From the NCBI RefSeq assembly GCF_001638985.1, contig NW_017265151.1:993757-1057756 (forward strand): a DNA stretch of 64,000 nucleotides. Reading direction: 5' to 3'. This document shows positions 13,055-24,841 of the stretch, piece by piece (positions within the stretch are counted from its first letter, which is position 1; every line of letters starts with the position of its first letter). The position numbers and the translations under genes are program-made. The notes beneath the pieces were generated by a model, which saw only the letters and a program-made list of their open reading frames with translations, was not told where the DNA came from and did no database searches. The DNA comes from Phycomyces blakesleeanus NRRL 1555(-) (Eukaryota; Mucoromycota; Mucoromycetes; Mucorales; Phycomycetaceae).

Positions 13055-14756
13055 ATGACCAATACTGACATTCTCTTCAAGACTCTCGAACAACAGTTCT
13101 TGTTACCCAAAGACAAACTTAGCCCTATTATCCAAGGTTTTATGGAAGAATTCAAGACAGGTCTAAAGACGCCCTCCAAGGGATTAGCCACGATGATTCC
13201 GTCATTCGTAACCCGATTACCGAATGGCAATGAGACCGGTACTTTTCTATCACTTGACCTAGGTGGAACCAACCTCCGCATCTCTGCGGTCGAGTTACTT
13301 GGAAACGGACAGGTTCAGGTCCTTGAGTTGAAGCGCTGTCCAGACACACAACTCAAGACTGGTAAAGGTTCGGTCTTCTTTGATTGGATTGCGGATGCAG
13401 TCAAGGAGCTTGTTACAGTCAAAGCCAGTCATCTTTTCACACCAGACCAAGTCAGTGGAAAGGAGACGTTATTGCTAGGTGTATGCTGGAGTTTCCCTGT
13501 AGAGTAAGTAAGATCATATATATAAAAGGAACAGAATAACAGTTTCCAATTATCATTCTCACACTCAATTTTTCTTTTTATTTATATATATATATATATA
13601 TGTTTTTATACATTTTTACTTACATAGTCAGACAGCAGTAGATCGTGGCACTATATTGAGAATGGGCAAAGGATTCACACTTGAAAACACAGAAGGAAAT
13701 GATCTTGGTGACATGTTCCACAAAGCATTTGAACGCAAGGTAATATATATAAAATAAAGAAAAGAGTGCTTTCATTAAAGAAAGAAAGAAAGAATAGGGT
13801 ACTATTAGTAGGATAATAGTAATAATAAGTGTATTAATGATTTTATAAAATTATCTAGGGTCTCAACATTAGAGTGAGTGCCATTCTGAATGATACTGTA
13901 GGTACTCTGGTTGCCCATGCCTATTCGAACCCTCGTACTCGCATAGGATTGATCTATGCTACAGGTATAAATGGTGCGTACCCTGAAAAGGTGTCTGCGA
14001 TCCAAAAACTGAGTGCCAGTATCAGAGATGCCTATAAGCCCGGGACTGAAATGCTCATTAATACCGAAATCGATATCTTTGGAAACGATTCCTATCTACC
14101 CTTGAATAAGTACGACCTTGTACTGGACAACAGCCACAATCAGCCACGATTTCAACTATATGAGAAGATGATGTCTGGGGCTTATCTTGGAGAATTGACT
14201 CGGCTGGTTGCGCTTGATTTCATCAAAGAGGGATCTTTATTTGAAGGTGTTGTTCCAGAGGGTCTTGAAGAACCATGGTCATTCCCCACAATGTACATGA
14301 GTACCCTTGAAAGGTAAACATCTTTTTATTAATACTATTGCTTGTGTATTGATACCCTTTCTTTCTTTTTTTCTTTGTTGGATTAGAGATTCTACTGTAG
14401 GTCATGAAAAGAGTCTAGAGACCCTGAGTGGCTATCATTTTGTAAACACTCCCACACTTCAAGATATCGCCATCCTGACCCGCATCTGCCGAACAGTGTC
14501 TACCCGTAGTGCATCACTTGCTTCGGTTGCTATTGCTTCAATGATCCAACAACAGAATCTCATCAAAGGTGACCAAGACATCATTGTAGGAGTCAATGGA
14601 TCCACATATGAATTCTATCCATTTATGGAGGAGCGTATTCACCGGACACTCCGTGAGTGGTTTGGCGTCGAGATCTCTGACCGGATCAGACTCGAGGTTG
14701 CTAGAGATGGTGGAAGTATAGGTGGTGCTCTTATTGCCATGTTGTGCTGTCCTTAG
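13055..14756 (+). CDS. Hexokinase-family sugar kinase (divergent)
   Basis: ATP-dependent hexose kinase, first step of glycolysis, cytosolic. Exons 13055-13503, 13628-13739, 13859-14313 and 14387-14756 splice in frame to 461 residues, close to the ~480-500 of fungal hexokinases. The start ATG at 13055 in an ACCAAAATG context fits better than the upstream in-frame ATG at 12926, which would add a Ser-rich, unconserved 43 residues. Seen: phosphate-1 motif LDLGGTNLRI, sugar loop GVCWSFPVDQ, LNDTVGTLVA with the catalytic Asp, NTEIDIFGN keeping the sugar-binding Glu, and GVNGSTYEFYP near the nucleotide site. Oddities: YATGINGAY replaces the usual IGTGxNxxY, and ARDGGSIGGA replaces the usual DGSGxGAA. 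It could be a paralogue with altered kinetics or a regulatory role. The family call is firm; full activity is not. Confidence 0.92.
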
Positions 14757-14768
14757 ATTATCAATTAA

Positions 14769-14774
14769 CATACA

Positions 14775-14809
<35 letters not shown>

Positions 14810-14882
14810 GTGTGTGTGTGTGGCTTGTTTCTTTCATTATTAGAATCGTTCTTATTTTTACATATATATATATATATATATT
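14769..14882 (+). repeat. CATA/TG/TA microsatellites after hexokinase
   Basis: Immediately 3' of the hexokinase stop: about nine CATA units (14769-14804), then TATATATG, a (TG)n tract to about 14822, and a separate (TA)n tract near 14863-14881. It is probably in the 3' UTR or intergenic. Confidence 0.85.
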
Positions 14883-15541
14883 CACTCTTTATAAATAATT
14901 GTCAAATATATTGTGAACAAATAGGTCTATTGTTATTTTATGTATGTATGTTTGCTGGTTGATTTATTGGTCTTTCTTGATCTAGACATATCATCGGATT
15001 TTGACTGGTTCCCAGGGAAAAAACCAAGCGAATCTTTAATATGTTTTAAGAAACTATAAATAAATATTTCCTTTTTTGGTTACTTGCGATTGGGAAGGTC
15101 CTTTGGGTGGCGAACAGGTCAAAAAATAAAATAAAAAATAAAAAATAAGGGGAGGCTTTCATTTTCATATATATAATATATATACTTTTTAAATAAAGTA
15201 ATGTACATATAAAGCGTTCATGCACATAGTTAATGTGTGAATGTGTCTATATTAGTATAAAGGAGTGATTGATTGATTGATTGATTGAGTCAGTGAGTGA
15301 ATGTGCGTGCGCGCGTCTGCCTATCTCTCTCTCTCTCTCTCTCTCTTTCTTTCTATAATACATATATATATAATATGTATATATATATTTCAAGTCAAAT
15401 TAGCTTGTATATATAATTTTATATTCTCTTTCTCTCTTCCACTTGTAGACTACTCTTCTTTCCTTCTCTTCTCTTCTCTTTTCTTATTTTATTTTATTTA
15501 TATACATATCTTATTACTCTGACACCTTTCTGCTTTAAATA

Positions 15542-17424
15542 ATGAGTTCAAACGAAACAGTGAATTCTCTTATTGGATCAGGAGATGCTCAGGGATCACT
15601 GTATAAAGCAATTGGTGTCTCATTAGCTGTAGCAAGTGGTAAATTGTCTAAACCGAAATGACTGCTTCTTTGTTAATGAGCAGTAATGAGGTCCCTTTTT
15701 TTTTATTTCTTTTACTTTTCCAAATATATATATATATATAAAAGTAACTTTATTATATTATACAACACAGGCATATTTATTGGAAGTAGTTTTGTATTCA
15801 AAAAGAAAGGACTCTTGCAATCCGTAGAAAAGGCTGGTAATGTGTATATAAAAATTATATCTGCATATACATTTGATATTAATACACGCAGTCTTATTAT
15901 TTCCCTACACTCTACAAGGTGGTGTGGCTGGTGAAGGCTATGGATATCTAAAATCATTTATGTGGTGGGCTGGGATGATCTTGAGTAAGACAAGGCTTTT
16001 TTTTCACTCTTCTTTTTTTTAAGCCTCTAATTTAACTTTAGAAAAACCATAGTCTATTTTACGAATTATAATGATTAGCTTAACCAACTAATACAATTAC
16101 AATAACTACAATATTATTACCTCTAGTGATTGTCGGTGAGCTATGCAATTTTGTTGCCTATGCATTTACTCAAGCAATCTTGGTAACACCGCTGGGTGCC
16201 CTGAGCGTTGTAATTAGGTACATTAGAAGATAAAATGATAAACAATCTGTATTAATATGCACATTGTCCACAGTGCCGTGTTGTCTTCGATCTTTCTCAA
16301 AGAACGACTGACCTTTCAAGGCAAGATTGGATGTCTACAGTGCCTTGTGGGTGCTGTTGTCATTGTATTACATGCACCAGTAGAAGATTCCAGTGACTCT
16401 TCTATTGCTACTTTTAAGGGTCTCGTATTATCTGTCGGTTAGTACATTATTTAAGGATCCTTTGTATGCCGACCAACAGCAACAAAAAAAGATATACTCA
16501 TCTTTATTACTATTATCATTAATTATTCTTATAAAACACATACATACCATACAAAAAAAGGCTTCTTGGTGTATGTTGGTATAGCTGTTCTTATATCACT
16601 TATATTGGTATTTTACTGTGGACCTCGATGGGGAAAAAAGAATATGCTTGTCTACATCACCATATGCTCTCTTATCGGATCTCTTTCTGTCGTTTTCACT
16701 CAAGGCTTCGGTGCGGCCGTAGTTCACTCGATTAGCATCAGCAACCAGTTCACAAATTGGTTTATTTACATTGTCCTGATCGTATTTATCATCACCCTCA
16801 TTGTCGAAATCGTCTATCTCAACAAGGCACTGAATCTTTTCAATACTGCTCTTGTAACACCTACATACTATGTCATCTTCACTACTCTCACTATCGTCAG
16901 CTCAAGTGTGTTGCACCAGGGATTCCATGCGTCTGGTACGGACATTGGAACCTGCGTCCTTGGCTTTGTGATCATCTGCTCGGGTGTCGCCCTTCTTCAC
17001 AACTCAAAGAGCCAGCCTGACGACGACGACACCGGAACAATGATGGACATCTTTACGGCCAAAGAACAGCCTCTTCAGGAAGGCATGTCTGGCGATCGGG
17101 TTGGCACCAACGGCCCAGGACCCGCAGATATTATACCCGCACCGTTTGCAGGAATCCACCGCTATGCCAGTACTACCAGACGCAGTCATACTATTGCCCA
17201 CTATCGTAAAACAACCACAAATGATAATCTAGAATCACCAACATCACCAACATCACCAACCACCAGACAATCACATTCAAATACAATCGGAATTGGAAAC
17301 ACCGTTTCCGGAGAAGATGGCTATGGTAGAGAAAACAGATGGAAACAAACCGATAATGACAATGCATTTGATCAAAAAACCCTTGTTCTTGAAATGGATC
17401 CAATCAGTAAGTTTCCCTTTATTA

Positions 17425-17469
<45 letters not shown>

Positions 17470-17777
17470 GTAAATACATCTTAACTTTTCTTGTTATTTA
17501 TGATTTAGGCAAGGAAACTGACAATGGGTTGCATTCTCATCAACAAAGTACCATTGTATCGTCTCCTATGGACTACACTCCTACTCTTCCAACAATTGCA
17601 CCTCCAATGTCTGCATTTACCAACAAGTCTGTCACCGACTCACCTTCAAAGTCTCACCGAGCACAGGAACACATGGATCCTTTTACGACCCATAGGCTAG
17701 GTCTTAAGAAACGAGATTCAGACGAATGGAAAGGCTTGATTGATCATGATGATCCTTATGATAACGCACGCCAGTAA
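15542..17777 (+). CDS. NIPA-type magnesium transporter (DUF803/DMT superfamily)
   Basis: Multi-pass membrane protein of the NIPA family, Mg2+ transporters of the plasma membrane or endosomes. Seven exons, all GT-AG: 15542-15638, 15771-15836, 15919-15984, 16127-16217, 16274-16437, 16561-17406 and 17509-17777, giving 532 residues. Typical NIPA features are IFIGSSFVFKKKGL in TM1, GEGYGYLKSFMWWAGM, VGELCNFVAYAF, ILVTPLGALSVV, the SSIFLKERL loop and the later VTPTYYVIFTTLTI segment. About nine hydrophobic segments precede a long hydrophilic tail (from about residue 320), rich in Ser/Thr/Pro with an SPTSPTSPTT run, which is probably regulatory. The last intron holds a (TTA)n tract (about 17424-17469). 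Transported ion is inferred from family. Confidence 0.92.
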
Positions 17778-18164
17778 CCGAACCAAGTTAAACCAAACCA
17801 AACAAAAAAACCAAAAAGCACAAAAAAAAAACCCAAAAACCAAAAAAAAAAAGCTCAATTCAATAGGTTTTTTTTTCTTAAAAGAAAAAGCAAGATTATT
17901 TCTGCGTATGTGTGTGTGTGTGTGCCTTTCTGTGGGCTTGTATGTGTGAGTGTGTTTTTTGGTATTATATTTGAGATATAGAAAGAGTTTTTTTTTTTTG
18001 TTTATAAAAAAAAACAAACTTACGCCTGCACATATAATATATATATAGAGTGAAAGTAAAGAAGAAGAAGAAGAAGAAGAAGAAGAAGAAGAAGAAAAGT
18101 GAAAAGAATATATATATATATATATATTAGAGAGAGAGAGAGAGAAAGATATAATGATAAATGA
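17778..18164. other. Convergent 3' region with simple repeats
   Basis: A 387-bp spacer between the convergent stop codons of the NIPA gene and the ADF-H/PH gene. It contains A-rich and AAAAACC-like runs (17800-17850), a (TG)n tract near 17908-17924, a (GAA)n tract at 18061-18097, and (TA)n plus (GA)n tracts to 18146. No gene seen; presumably overlapping 3' UTRs. Confidence 0.7.
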
Positions 18165-20149
18165 CTAGGCATGACCACCAACGGCTGTTGATAGAGCTGA
18201 CATGATAGTGTATGCCTCTTTGCCAGTGTCACCCAGAATGTGGTATACACCTTGACGTGCATTGATCGCAAAGGTGTTTGGTAAACAGATGTCTTCTTCT
18301 TTCTCGAGTGTGCGCAATTGAGAGGCTCCCTTCAGATCCACAATTACGGATGGGGTGACAGCCTATAAGATTTTTTTTAGATATCTGTTTCTTGTATATT
18401 TGTGCGCCATATCAACAAGTTAAGTTTAGTATTACCAACTCATCACGATACAGCAACAAAGCCTGATTGCGAACTACAAAGAATCGACGTCTCCAGAACT
18501 GTCAAGAAAAAAAAAGGGATCATTTAGAGGCCCACAAGATTCAATTTATACAAGCTACTTACTGGACTTGTGTGTGGTTGGAATGAAGCAAATCCAACCA
18601 AGATAACCTTTATTCAATAAAATAAAATAAAAGGTTATGAATTTCTTATTCTTTATTTTTTCTTTTTTTGTTTGTATTCAAAACCTTGTCTTACTTACAC
18701 CTTCATTGCGTTCGGCTTCTCTCAACCTGGCTTGAAGAGCTGCTTGTTCTCGTTGCTCTTTTAGTCTGTTTTCTTCTTCCAAAGCACGGACTCGGGCCTC
18801 CTCTTCTGCACGTCTCTTGGCTTCCTCTTTTGCGGCCCGCACCTTGGCCTCTTCGATTGCACGCTGCCGGGCTTCTTCTGCCGCACGCTGCCGGGCCTCT
18901 TCAGCTTGTTGCGCAAGGTGGCGCTCACGCTCTAATTTTTCGGCCAGACGGCGCTGTTCAACCTCAGCAATGCGCCTCTTGCGTTCATTTTCCCGTTCAC
19001 GTTCCAGAGCCAGTTCCTCGAGACGCTTTTTTTCTTCGATCTCCAGTAGTCTTCTACGCTCGCTTTCAAGACGGGCAGCTTCTTTTTCTTTGGCAGCAAA
19101 TGTTTCTCGGGCATCGACAAATATATCATCATTGTCTTCAGGTACTTTGTATACATGTACAGGGGTAACTGGTTGTTGTTGATGTTGTGGTGGTGGTGAC
19201 AATGATGGTGATGGTGATGCAGAAATAACAACAGCAGGAGCAGGATAGGCAGAAGAAGAAGCAGAAGACAATGAAGCAGAAGAAGACGCAGACGCAGAAG
19301 CAGACGCAAACGCAGATATGGATGCAGAAGTAGAAGCAGAAGCAGAAGCAGAAGCAGAATCTTCTAGTCCATTTAGGGACCTGCTAATATTAGGGGAAAC
19401 TGAAGGTCTTTTGCGCACAGAAGGGGGAGCACGACGTGCAGATGGAGAGGAGTCTTGGTCTAGCTTGAGTCGAGTTCGAATATTAGCTTCGGTCAGTTCA
19501 GATAGAGAAGAGACAGTCATTTGGGCCTGGTACAATGATAGATACGCAGCCACAGATCGGCCATGAACCAAAGCACGAGCTAGATGAATTTCATGTACAT
19601 GTAAGAGCAAATAAACATAAAAGAGGTATATGTATTGAAGTTTCAAGGCATGTCAGTAATACGCATAGGAAGGAGAACGATAGAGATATATAGAAAAAAC
19701 AAGAGAGAGAGAGAGAGAGAGAGTTGGTAAAGGGAAGGGGGGGGGGGGGGGGGGGTTGAAAAGGGGTGCGCGTTTGTGTAATTATGTATGTGAGTGTGTA
19801 TAGATGTGTATGTAGATATTTTAAATATATATTTATATATATATATTACCTCGACGGACACCACTAAAGGGGATATAGAAGAAAGAGTTTAATTTAACCA
19901 GTATGTTACTTTGGAATTCAGTCTTGACTTACCTGACTTGATCTGAAATCCAAGTGATCAATATACACTTGTTCTCAACCCGGAGAAATCCATAGAATAT
20001 CTCGTTTCTCAATTGATTCCGTAACTCTCTATTGATTACAATGGATTATGTACAAATAGGCACACAAATCATACACACTGGTCAATGCTTAGAATTCCTC
20101 TTTTTCTTCTTCTTCTTCTTCTTTTCCCCTTCAGTTTGACTACCCCTTT

Positions 20150-20184
<35 letters not shown>

Positions 20185-20484
20185 TGATATTGCTAAATGT
20201 ACATTTGTGTACATACACACATATCATAAGACGTACTCTAGACCTTTGGTACCATTTGCTACAACTGAAAGAACGTCTCGAGTATCGTTATATCCTAACA
20301 AAAACCTTTTTTTTAAAAAATAAATAAATAAATAAATAAATAATAGTTTTGATATAATTATTTCTTTATTTTGCTTAATTTTAATAATAGTCTGTTTTTT
20401 TTTGGAGGGTTACCAGTTGGTCGGGTGTCCTTCAGTGACAGCTTCATAAGCAATGGCGATGTTGGGATCAGACAAGTCGCACAT
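18165..20484 (-). CDS. ADF-H (coactosin/Abp1-like) - coiled coil - PH domain protein
   Basis: Probable actin-associated adaptor. Eight exons on the minus strand: 20484-20414, 20305-20237, 20028-19933, 19863-19850, 19579-18699, 18607-18563, 18498-18436 and 18362-18165, giving 478 residues. The first four exons encode an ADF-homology fold of the coactosin/Abp1 type: MCDLSDPNIAIAYEAVTEG, NWFLLGYNDT, GTKGLEELRN, YGFLRVENKCILITW and SDQVSGVRRARA. One of these exons is only 14 nt. The middle is a Ser/Ala repeat region, then a long charged coiled coil with EEARQRA-type heptads (about residues 210-370). The C-terminal ~100 residues resemble a PH domain: VGFASFQPH, FWRRRFFVVRNQALLLY, YTIMSALSTA. The N-terminal exons are short and easily missed, and a start inside the large exon would lose the ADF-H domain. 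Splice joins were chosen to keep frame and homology. Confidence 0.8.
19737..19755 (+). repeat. Poly-G tract in an intron
   Basis: An uninterrupted run of G (C on the coding strand), interrupted once by A upstream, inside the fourth intron of the ADF-H/PH gene. Such a run is prone to sequencing length error. Confidence 0.8.
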
Positions 20485-21324
20485 TGTGAGGAATGACTTT
20501 GGAGATTGTTATATTGAATGATGTTTATGTATATTTATACAATATATATACAAACGATATATTCTTGTAGACCAAAAGGAATAAGAAAACAAGAATCAAG
20601 TGAAAGGAAGGAAGGAAAGAAGGAAAGAAAGCTAAAGAGGACAAATACTCTTACTGGCCAACTAAAACCCTTCTCCTTTTTCTCTTCACAATTAACTACC
20701 CCTCTTTTTTGTTTCTGTTTTTTTTTTTGACTTTTTGGCTTTGGCTCAAAAGTATTCTATTATTATTTACGTTTAGGCTTATTTCTTTTTGGGTTATTTA
20801 TTATTATTATTTTATACAAACATGTGTGTATGTGTCTGTTCTTAATTTCTGTCCAGATTTGAATTATTATTATTATAATTATTATTTTTGCTTTGACAAT
20901 TGACGTGAATGTATGATTACAAATAAGAAATCCACATAAACGCATACATGCATACATATATGCACCTTTTAAAAAGTATATATAATATATTGGTACATAA
21001 TTTTCTAAAAGAAAAAAAAAATTGGCTAATTAATTCATGTATCAGGTAGACAGTACAAGATCTTGAAAGTGGCGTACTTCTCGATCCATTGACTGTATTA
21101 AAGTTTTGGTTATTCCAGGACAAGATTCCAACAACAGATTCAGCAGCAAAAAAGAACCTGCTAATTATAGAGTAAAATACATTTGACTGTCAAAATATTT
21201 ATATACAAGAAATTTTTGTCTAATGAAAATATCAAGGACGGTTGGAATGTACAAGACTATGGAATTCCCATCATTAACATCAAATGACACCAAAACACAT
21301 GTGTATCAAAAATATAATTCGCTC
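20485..21324. other. Intergenic, AT-rich
   Basis: 5' flank of the ADF-H/PH gene on the left and the inner boundary of the right duplication arm on the right. It holds a purine-rich stretch (GGAAGGAAAG) near 20603-20635 and ATTATT tracts. No gene, RNA or element ends recognised. Confidence 0.6.
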
Positions 21325-24300
21325 AAGAAAGGCCAAAGGCTTTTTCGCATTTTCTTTCATCAGAAACAAGCACCATTTATAGAAGATTGTCAAAAAATTG
21401 CCACCAAACATTTGAAGAAATAACAAAGACATATGGTGGAAATAAAGGGTAATTAAAAAAAAAGTTAATTTTGATAATATATATACATATATATAACTGG
21501 TCAAGCGTTTTACTGAGTATCATCTCTACAATAAGACTCTATTTGAAAGAGCTAGTCTTGATATACGGCATATTTACTCTTGTTATTGGTAGTATATTTT
21601 TCTGAATTTTTAGCTTTTGAATAAAGACTGGCTCCTTATTTACACCATGGTGCAAATAAATGTCGTATAACACAATCTTGACTTTGTACCCTTTATGCTC
21701 CTCTTGTATTCAATTTTTAATGCTCAAATTTGAATACCACCAGGATACACACTTTCTCTGCATATTATCCAGCTATAGCAACCGTTTATAATGAAAAACT
21801 CCAAGGTTTTTATAGGTGGTATATTCTTTAGTAAACTTGCTCTAGACCTTTTCCAAGTCATCGTCTATGTAGTCAAGCATAGTAGGTGACCGAACAAACT
21901 AAAACAGAAAGTAAAGTTCTTTATGTATATTAGAATAATTCCTTAGAGCTTTCTTTTTCTGAAAACCCTGTCTAGCTCACATATTTAATCGAATCAAAGG
22001 TTCAATGTAACTCCAGAACATATTGGCAGCATAAAATAAATAAAAATCGAATACTTTTGTAATCAAAAAGAGCTAAGAAATAGAGCTATGGGAGTCTATA
22101 CGAGAAATAAGTGTAAAAAAGCAATTTTTATTTATTCTCAATACTTCCAGCTACTCAACTGCTTACAAATTTGCGACATTGACTATTTGCTTTCCAAAGT
22201 TTCTACCTTTGAAAACATCCAGTATTGCCTGAGGAGTGTTTTCGATCCCGTCAACAATTGTCTCTCTATACTTAACTTTGCCCTCCAGAACCCACTGTGT
22301 GCATGTTTTTATGAATTCTTCTTCGTATGCCATGTTCTCCTTGTCCAGAACAACGAACCCATCAAATGACAAGCGCTTTGACACAACATAGATAAGATTG
22401 CGTATTCCATATTGGCCCTGGGTATTGTACTGAGATATCATGCCACATCCAATGATACGCCCAAAGTTGTTGGCATGATCAAGAGCATGCTCAAGCATAG
22501 TACCTCCCACATTATCAAAGTAGATATCAATACCATTGGGACAAAGCTCTGTTAACTTTGAATCAATGTTCTCAGTCTTGTAATTGAAAGCACCATCAAA
22601 TCCGAGCTCTTTGAGGTATTCGACCTTGTCATCGGAGCCGGCTGATCCAACCACATAGAGTCCAAGTGTCTTGCCAATCTGACCAACGATTTGACCGACT
22701 GCACCTGAGGCTGCCGATACAAAGAGAGTCTCACCTTTTTGTGGTCTGCCGTATTTATTAAGGCTGGATATGTGAATGATAAACAGGTTAATAAAGGTGT
22801 GTGTTTTTTTTTATAATAGATCATTATAGGCTTACCCAACGTATGCGGTGAGGCCAGGCATACCCAAAATACCCACATAGTAAGACAATGGAAGACCATT
22901 GGTTTTGGAGTCATTGCGCACCACATAGTTGCTATCTGCATAGGTTCCTTTGACGTGCGAGTATTCTTCAAAATATCCGAGGCCTGTTCTGCCGCAAACC
23001 AGGTCGCCTTGGTTGAATTTTGGGTTGTCAGATTTAAGTACCACAGCCACAGTATCGCCTGCCAGGACACTGTTATACTCAAAAGCTGGAGCATAAGACG
23101 CAATTGCAGGGTCACGCATACACCCACGGATATAAGGGTCAATAGAAAGCACAAGATTTTTCAAGAGGATGTCGCCTTTCTGGAGAGGAGCATCAAGGTC
23201 AATGGTGGATTTCGATGTCTTGACAGTTTCTCCAACCACTGGGAATCCTGTGGGAGGTTTTGTGTAAATAACTTGAGTGTTTAAAGACATTGCAAGACAA
23301 GTGTTTTGATAGTATAAAAGGAAGATATTTTGTTTTTTCTAGGGCTTATATATATGACAAAGCTACTTGATGCTTAATAAGCTTCCCGGAAAAATGCTAT
23401 TTTAAAATGATATATTAAATGATTAATCAACAGCCCATATTGAGCTTGTCTACTAAATAATTGCTCGCATACGTCAGTTGGATAAGTATCTGTCTACAAA
23501 CCTTATTTTGTAAAGTATCTCTACACGGTAGTCTTTTGGAAAGTTTGGGCTTTAAGCTAAAGCAAAGCTCATATTAGTAGGCTCTGTAGCGCCATGGTAC
23601 ATCTGGTAAATGCTTGGCTTTGATGTAGAATATAATGTTTGCTTCCTTTTAAAAATAAATAAAGTAGTCTTAGGAGAATATTCCATCTAAAGCAAAGAGT
23701 TATGATGTAGCTATGTTAAAGAAATAATTATATTATTATTTGCTATATTAATGAAAAGGTGATCTTGGCTAAATAGTTTAGGCATATAGAAGAAATTGTT
23801 TGAAATGAAAGAGCTTTCTCTGCTTTTGGAGAGCCACCAAAACACATAGGTATTATGGTATTGAAGTAGTTGATTTAAGGTAATTGTGCATATGGAGACT
23901 TTACTTAGTTCTGACATTCCTTCACATTTTGATCTATTCCTTTTTTCCTGGGCTATTTTCAATCTAGATATTTTTAGTGCTCATTTGTCGTCTAAAGTAT
24001 AAGTAAGCAAGCCACTTTTTAGGTTCAGTATCATTGTCTTGGTGTACTCATACCAGGATTCTTTTACCAGTGCAGGGTTTTTTTTCTGGGGGTAATCATA
24101 TTCCCGGAAGGGATTAAGGTAGCCGAAAGCAACTTGCACACTATCTTTAACAATTAGTTTATCTCTAAATTTAGATAAAAGCTGAAAGTTTATTTTCTCC
24201 CAAAAGATAGTCTTTAGTAGTACCTTTAAAAGAATCTAAGACTCTATAAAGTTAGGATCAATATCTTTACATTTAAAGATACTGCTGGAGTTGCTCTTAA

Positions 24301-24340
24301 TATTACCCTTCTTGACAGGGTCTTATATTTAAAATAAATA
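21325..24340 (-). repeat. Right arm of ~3-kb inverted segmental duplication
   Basis: Reverse complement of about 6905-9956. Near identity runs from the inner edge at 21325 to about 23424, and drops sharply to a diverged but alignable match out to about 24340. In the diverged outer part both arms share decaying open stretches, for example a YTQLPHINYFNT-like segment at 7370-7400 with its counterpart near 23860-23900. Confidence 0.85.
22163..23290 (-). CDS. NADP-dependent MDR oxidoreductase, copy 2
   Basis: Second, inverted copy of the oxidoreductase gene at 7987-9114. Exons 23290-22836 and 22763-22163, same intron length and phase, 351 residues. The protein differs from copy 1 at two positions that I could find (Asp to Gly in TQDQYG, Val to Ile in PQAVLD), plus synonymous changes. 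The AxxGxxG loop (SAASGAVGQ), YFDNVGG and SIDPYIRGC are all intact, and the TATATAAG box upstream is kept. Both copies therefore look functional. The pair most likely arose by a recent duplication, or was homogenised by gene conversion. Confidence 0.9.
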
Positions 24341-24552
24341 AAGAAAAAGATGACTTTCGTTCATAAATCATGACACAAAAGTTATAGTGCATTGACTGGA
24401 AAGAAAATGTTTCAGCCTCTAAGCACAAAAATTCATGAAAAATCATGGCATATATTCAATATGCAACTGCTCATCAGTGTTAATAGTTAAAGCCTTCAAG
24501 CTTCAAATAAAAGATAATATACATGTTTATTGTTGATATATATATAAAAAGA

Positions 24553-24776
24553 TTAATATTTTGTATGACCTCCTTTGGCTGTAAGTCTTGATTCATTGGA
24601 CCATGCAACACCTTTCCATTGGTCATTTGACAAATTAACATGAGCATGAACCCATTCTGGTCGTCTTTTTCTTCTTGCGGTTTTCTGCCAAGGCTTGGCT
24701 TATGTGCTGCGATATATGAAACAAAGCTTAAATGCGTAAGGCGTCGAACTACTATGGCTTCCAATCCTATCTTCAA
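24553..24776 (-). pseudogene. Tc1-like transposase fragment
   Basis: A short minus-strand remnant. After a frameshift it reads ARRKRRPEWVHAHVNL, then NDQWKGVAWSNESRL, which matches the Tc1 segment (R..EWA..H..W....W..V.WSDES) around the first catalytic Asp. Here the Asp is Asn, and the frame stops soon after. It belongs to a different Tc1 subgroup from the 2.2-kb and 49.4-kb copies. No ends seen. Confidence 0.65.
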
Positions 24777-24841
24777 TGTGTATATTCTTCCGGATTATTT
24801 TACTTGGCTCAGGCTGACTCTGTTTCTTTGACTCTCTTAAT

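Noticed and set aside
18668..19182. Plus-strand frames over the ADF-H/PH gene
   Set aside because: They are mirror frames of the GC-rich coiled-coil region, with Ala/Ser/Arg runs and no domain.
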